DNA of 36,240 nucleotides, taken from Bacteroidales bacterium (lineage in GTDB: Bacteria > Bacteroidota > Bacteroidia > Bacteroidales > UBA4181). The stretch covers positions 1-36,240 of the forward strand of contig JAISCQ010000224.1 of the NCBI GenBank assembly GCA_031265445.1, given 5' to 3'. The notes beneath the pieces are model-generated. The model saw only the letters and a list, made by a program, of their open reading frames with translations, ran no database searches and was not told where the DNA came from. This document shows positions 33,171 to 36,240 of this stretch, piece after piece (within the stretch, counting starts at the first letter, position 1; every line of letters begins with the position of its first letter). A program made the position numbers and the translations under genes.

Positions 33171-33830
33171 ATGTTGAAGGGAAAATTTTCCAGCAGACCG
33201 GATGCTGAGGATCGTGTACATGGTAATGTGAATACGAACTCCAACAAACCGGAAGTCGGAAATGAAGATATGGAAGATATGGAAGATATGAATGAAGTTG
33301 ACCCGGAAATGAATGATACCCCGGAAACGGATGAAGATACCGAAGCGGACGAAATCGCCGAAACCGTTACCGTAGAAGTGGGCAAAGAAATAGCTGCCCT
33401 GCAGAAAGAACTGTCGGAATCGCAGGATAAATACCTGCGCCTGGCTGCGGAATTTGATAATTACCGCAAACGCATGCTCCGCGAAAAAACGGAATTGATG
33501 CAAACTGCCGGCGAGTCATTGTTAAAAGACGTCCTGCCGGTAGTGGACGATTTCGAGCGTGGCCTTGAGCTGGTAACCCAGGCGGATGATATGGATGCCG
33601 TTCTGACAGGCATGAATTTGATATACAATAAACTGAAAGATTTCTTAACGAGTCATGGCGTCAAAGAGATCAGTGCAATGAATGAGCCTTTTGATGCTGA
33701 CTGGCACGATGCCGTCACCAATATCCCGGCATCGGACGATATGAAAGGCAAAATAGTAGATGTGATACAGAAAGGATACACGCTGAATGACAAAGTCATG
33801 CGCTACCCCAAGGTTGTAGTTGGCGAATAA
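33171..33830 (+). CDS. grpE: Nucleotide exchange factor GrpE
   Basis: Co-chaperone that releases ADP from DnaK. It has 219 residues from the ATG at 33171; a TTG at 33147 is in frame but less likely. A long acidic, disordered N-terminus includes the repeat EDMEDMEDMNE (near residues 32-43). The coiled coil follows (about 70-110: ALQKELSESQDKYLRLAAEFDNYRKR), then the GrpE signature in LPVVDDFERGLE and the beta domain around FDADWHDAV. It directly precedes dnaJ with a 33-bp spacer, a usual Bacteroidota arrangement. No CIRCE-like operator was seen upstream. Confidence 0.95.
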   Translation: MLKGKFSSRPDAEDRVHGNVNTNSNKPEVGNEDMEDMEDMNEVDPEMNDTPETDEDTEADEIAETVTVEVGKEIAALQKELSESQDKYLRLAAEFDNYRKRMLREKTELMQTAGESLLKDVLPVVDDFERGLELVTQADDMDAVLTGMNLIYNKLKDFLTSHGVKEISAMNEPFDADWHDAVTNIPASDDMKGKIVDVIQKGYTLNDKVMRYPKVVVGE

Positions 33831-33863
33831 ACTTGTAAAATAAGCGATCACAAAGGTTGGCAA

Positions 33864-35006
33864 ATGACAAAAAGGGATTATTACGAAGTATTAGAAGTTC
33901 CGAAATCGGCATCTAAGGAAGAGATCAAGAAAGCCTACAGAAAGAAGGCGATCCAGTACCATCCGGACAAGAACCCGGGCGACCATACTGCCGAAGATAA
34001 GTTCAAGGAAGCTGCCGAAGCTTACGAGGTATTGAGCGACGACAGCAAAAAAGCCCGATATGACCAGTTTGGGCACGCCGGCGTTGGCGGTGCAGGCGGT
34101 TTCAACGGCGGAGGTATGAGCATGGACGACATATTTTCGCACTTTGGCGATATCTTCGGCGACTTGGGAGGCTTTGGTTTCGGTGGCTTTGGCCGGCAAC
34201 AAAGCCAACGGACAAGCAAAGGCACCAACCTGCGGGTTAAAGTGCGGCTGAATCTGCAGGAAATAGCGCAAGGAGTTGAAAAGAAACTGAAACTGAAAAA
34301 ATACGTTACCTGTAAATCCTGTAATGGCACAGGCGCCGAGGGTAATAACGGTTACGCGACCTGCCCTGCCTGTAACGGTGCGGGACAGGTTACACGGATC
34401 GCCAACACCCTGTTGGGACGCATGCAAACATCTTCAGTATGCGGGAACTGCGGAGGAACAGGAAAAATCATCACCAAAAAATGCACCGCCTGCTATGGCG
34501 AAGGTATTGTGCAGGACGAGGAGCTGGTAACCATAAAAATACCTGCCGGAGTAGCCGAAGGCATGCAGTTGAACGTCAGCGGGCGGGGTAATGCAGCAAG
34601 ACGCGGCGGCATCAATGGCGACCTGATCGTGGCGATTGAGGAGGAAGCGCATCCCGAACTGGTGCGCGACGGCAATGACTTGATTTATCCGCTCTTCGTG
34701 AGCATCCCCGACGCGATCATCGGTACTACCGTCGAAATCCCTACAATTGACGGAAAGGTTAAGATAAAAGTGGATCCGGGCACGCAGCCGGGGAAAATAC
34801 TCCGCTTGCGCGGAAAAGGGATTCCGGACGTGAACGGTTACGGCAAAGGCGATTTGCTTGTTACCGTCAACGTGTGGGTACCCAAGGATATATCGAAGGA
34901 TGAACACTCCATTCTCGAAAAACTGAATACCTCGAAAAACTTCCAGCCGCAACCAACGCAGGAGGACAGGAGTTTTTTCCAGAAAGTCAGGAATCTATTT
35001 GAATAA
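33864..35006 (+). CDS. dnaJ: Chaperone protein DnaJ
   Basis: Hsp40 co-chaperone that delivers substrates to DnaK and stimulates its ATPase. The 380 residues show the full type I layout: a J domain with His33-Pro34-Asp35 ([10 protein letters not shown]), a Gly/Phe-rich linker (about 70-115), and four CxxCxGxG zinc motifs ([32 protein letters not shown]; about 150-220). The peptide-binding domains with [10 protein letters not shown] and [10 protein letters not shown] follow. Transcribed with grpE. The start at 33864 is the only sensible one, because the J domain begins at once ([10 protein letters not shown]). Confidence 0.97.
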   Translation: MTKRDYYEVLEVPKSASKEEIKKAYRKKAIQYHPDKNPGDHTAEDKFKEAAEAYEVLSDDSKKARYDQFGHAGVGGAGGFNGGGMSMDDIFSHFGDIFGDLGGFGFGGFGRQQSQRTSKGTNLRVKVRLNLQEIAQGVEKKLKLKKYVTCKSCNGTGAEGNNGYATCPACNGAGQVTRIANTLLGRMQTSSVCGNCGGTGKIITKKCTACYGEGIVQDEELVTIKIPAGVAEGMQLNVSGRGNAARRGGINGDLIVAIEEEAHPELVRDGNDLIYPLFVSIPDAIIGTTVEIPTIDGKVKIKVDPGTQPGKILRLRGKGIPDVNGYGKGDLLVTVNVWVPKDISKDEHSILEKLNTSKNFQPQPTQEDRSFFQKVRNLFE

Positions 35007-35041
35007 GAAATGTAATATCCATCAAAAATCTAAACATACGT

Positions 35042-35506
35042 ATGGGAAAGTTAGTCATTAACAGCTTTAAGGATTTCGAAGAGTACACTGGTAAAGAACT
35101 GGGTATATCCGACTATCTCGCCATCACGCAGGAGCAGATTAACCGGTTTGCCGACGCTACCCTGGACCACCAGTGGATACATGTGGATGTAGAGCGGTCA
35201 AAGAAGGAAAGCCCTTACGGAACAACCATTGCACACGGTTACCTGAATCTTTCCATCATACCTTACCTGTGGGCGCAAATCATCGAAGTAAACAACATCA
35301 AACTGCTGGTGAACTATGGTATCGAAAAGCTGAGATTCAACCAACCGGTACCGGCAGGAAGTGAAGTACGGCTTAAAGCCAGACTGAAGTCTCTGGCGGA
35401 CTTGCGAGGTGTTGCCAAAGCTGAGGTACAGGCTGTGCTGGAAATCAAAGACTGCAAGAAACCTGTTTTGGACGCCACCCTGATATTCCTGTACCATTTT
35501 GTATAA
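35042..35506 (+). CDS. MaoC-like hot-dog-fold enoyl-CoA hydratase/dehydratase
   Basis: Predicted (R)-specific enoyl-CoA hydratase or related acyl-CoA dehydratase of 154 residues. The MaoC hydratase-2 signature is clear: RFADATLDHQWIHVD with the catalytic-pair candidates Asp42 and His47, then YGTTIAHGYLNLSIIP (59-74) and VNYGIEKLRFNQPVPAG. It follows dnaJ by 35 bp on the same strand and may be read through from the grpE-dnaJ unit, but it has no known link with chaperone function. The natural acyl substrate is unknown. Confidence 0.9.
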   Translation: MGKLVINSFKDFEEYTGKELGISDYLAITQEQINRFADATLDHQWIHVDVERSKKESPYGTTIAHGYLNLSIIPYLWAQIIEVNNIKLLVNYGIEKLRFNQPVPAGSEVRLKARLKSLADLRGVAKAEVQAVLEIKDCKKPVLDATLIFLYHFV

Positions 35507-35558
35507 GTCGCCACTCTGTCAGTGGTCTTGACCCTGATGGGGATGAAAAAGCTACGTA

Positions 35559-35566
35559 TATCTTTG
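35559..35566 (+). promoter_or_regulatory. Possible -7 element for the PH-domain protein gene
   Basis: TATCTTTG fits TAnnTTTG and lies 30 bp before the ATG at 35596. No TTTG is found 19-21 bp further upstream, so the assignment is tentative. A weak inverted repeat (CCACT/AGTGG, 35511-35525) after the MaoC gene may separate the two transcripts. Confidence 0.3.
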
Positions 35567-35595
35567 CAAAAAATAAGTCAAACGATATAAAAGTC

Positions 35596-36081
35596 ATGGA
35601 AAGGAAGCAAAGGAAGGTTTTCAGATCGAGGATGAGCGTGTTGCTTATTGCTTTTATTTTAATGATGATGATGTTACCGGGATTTGTCCTGACGATGCGT
35701 TCGGGCAATATTTTCAATCCCGGATTTTATGTCATGACGGGTGTGATGGTGTTTATTGCCTTTATTTTTGGAGGGATTCGTTACATCATCACCGATAAGC
35801 AGCTATTAGTGAAGATGTGGGGAGTCCAGTACGGCAGCGTGCCATTAACGCACATTAAATCCGTAAAGCGCAGCTACTGTCTTCTGTCCTCTCCGGCCGC
35901 TTCTCTAAAGAGGTTGAGGTTGATAATCAAATTCAAAAAGGGCATTGATTGGCCTTTTGCTCTGATTTCACCTGTACGCGAACAGGAATTTCTGGAAAAA
36001 CTGAAAGAAATCAACCCGGATATTGATATCCGTGTGAATAACAGGAAAGCATGGTACCGTATCTGGGATTGGGATATTTAG
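35596..36081 (+). CDS. Small membrane protein with bacterial PH-like domain
   Basis: Protein of 161 residues and unknown role. Two hydrophobic helices (about 12-34 and 43-62) are followed by a cytoplasmic bacterial pleckstrin-homology-like domain: GGIRYIITDKQLLVKMWGV, then the IPYxxI-type element VPLTHIKSVKRS, the LSSPAASLKRLRL element, and SPVREQEFLEKLKEINPDI at the end. This order is typical of the two-TM PH proteins common in Bacteroidota. It seems to be a single-gene unit between a possible -7 element and a hairpin terminator at 36185. Confidence 0.75.
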   Translation: MERKQRKVFRSRMSVLLIAFILMMMMLPGFVLTMRSGNIFNPGFYVMTGVMVFIAFIFGGIRYIITDKQLLVKMWGVQYGSVPLTHIKSVKRSYCLLSSPAASLKRLRLIIKFKKGIDWPFALISPVREQEFLEKLKEINPDIDIRVNNRKAWYRIWDWDI

Positions 36082-36184
36082 CAAATGCAGTCCCGCATCT
36101 ATATATATTCACCTAAGGAACTGTCAGAAAATAAGCATTACGTTTTTCATGATTACATTGTCCAAAATTTTCTCAAGGCATCAT

Positions 36185-36204
36185 AGCCCGAAGGGCTTTA
36201 TTTT
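36185..36204 (+). terminator. Probable terminator hairpin after the PH-domain gene
   Basis: AGCCC-GAA-GGGCT (36185-36197) is followed by TTATTTT. The stem is only 5 bp but GC-rich, and the U-rich tract is in the + orientation. It is about 100 bp beyond the stop codon. Confidence 0.45.
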
Positions 36205-36215
36205 CGTAACCGCAT

Positions 36216-36235
36216 GCAAGCGAAGCGCAGCTTGC
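36216..36235. repeat. Inverted repeat at the right edge
   Basis: GCAAGC (36216-36221) and GCTTGC (36230-36235) form a 6-bp stem, with extra CCGC/GCGG pairing outside a 4-base bulge. It may be the start of a larger element cut off by the window end; nothing further can be said. Confidence 0.35.
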
Positions 36236-36240
36236 GGAAG

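Overview
The window looks like a chromosomal segment of a Bacteroidales bacterium (Bacteroidota). The evidence is BspA-type leucine-rich repeats, signal-peptide and lipoprotein glycoside hydrolases of families GH106, GH78 and GH30, TonB-plug-like repeat proteins, promoters of the TTTG / TAnnTTTG type, and RhaA and RhaT with Bacteroidota-like sequences. No rRNA, tRNA, CRISPR array, insertion sequence or phage gene was seen. The species cannot be named from the sequence.

Left edge (1-1825): the 3' part of a large surface protein, with 87-residue repeats followed by about 11 BspA-type LRRs.

Region A (about 1870-22787): fifteen genes on the + strand, mostly 0-50 bp apart or overlapping, behind a good Bacteroidota promoter at 1870-1900. 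Exported enzymes come first: an MGH1/GH63-like lipoprotein, two tandem GH106 proteins and, later, GH78 and GH30. Cytoplasmic enzymes are interleaved: a DapA-type aldolase, a 2-hydroxyacid dehydrogenase, an SDR, a cyclase-family metal hydrolase, an aldo-keto reductase, a FucU-type mutarotase, a zinc-type alcohol dehydrogenase and a Gfo/Idh/MocA oxidoreductase. A LacI-type regulator and a FucP-type permease complete the set. My reading is that the exported enzymes free L-rhamnose or a related deoxysugar from a glycan or plant glycoside, FucP imports it, and the oxidoreductases, hydrolase and aldolase break it down without phosphorylation. No SusC/SusD pair and no sugar-acid dehydratase is present, so the pathway is incomplete within the window.

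Region B (22840-24900): a seven-unit palindromic minisatellite lies between fucP and a converging minus-strand pair. That pair is a small HEAT-like protein and a secreted protein built of tandem TonB-plug-like repeats, which is split by an apparent 29-bp deletion.

Region C (24919-28964): two HD-domain phosphohydrolases (a COG1078-type protein and a PgpH-like 7TM-HD protein), followed by a 656-bp gene-free stretch packed with palindromic repeats, duplicated segments, a tetranucleotide microsatellite and a terminator.

Region D (28965-31388, minus): rhaT then rhaA, the isomerase route for L-rhamnose, without a kinase or aldolase nearby.

Region E (31632-36240, plus): housekeeping genes, namely a DUF58 protein, grpE, dnaJ, a MaoC-like hydratase and a small PH-domain membrane protein.
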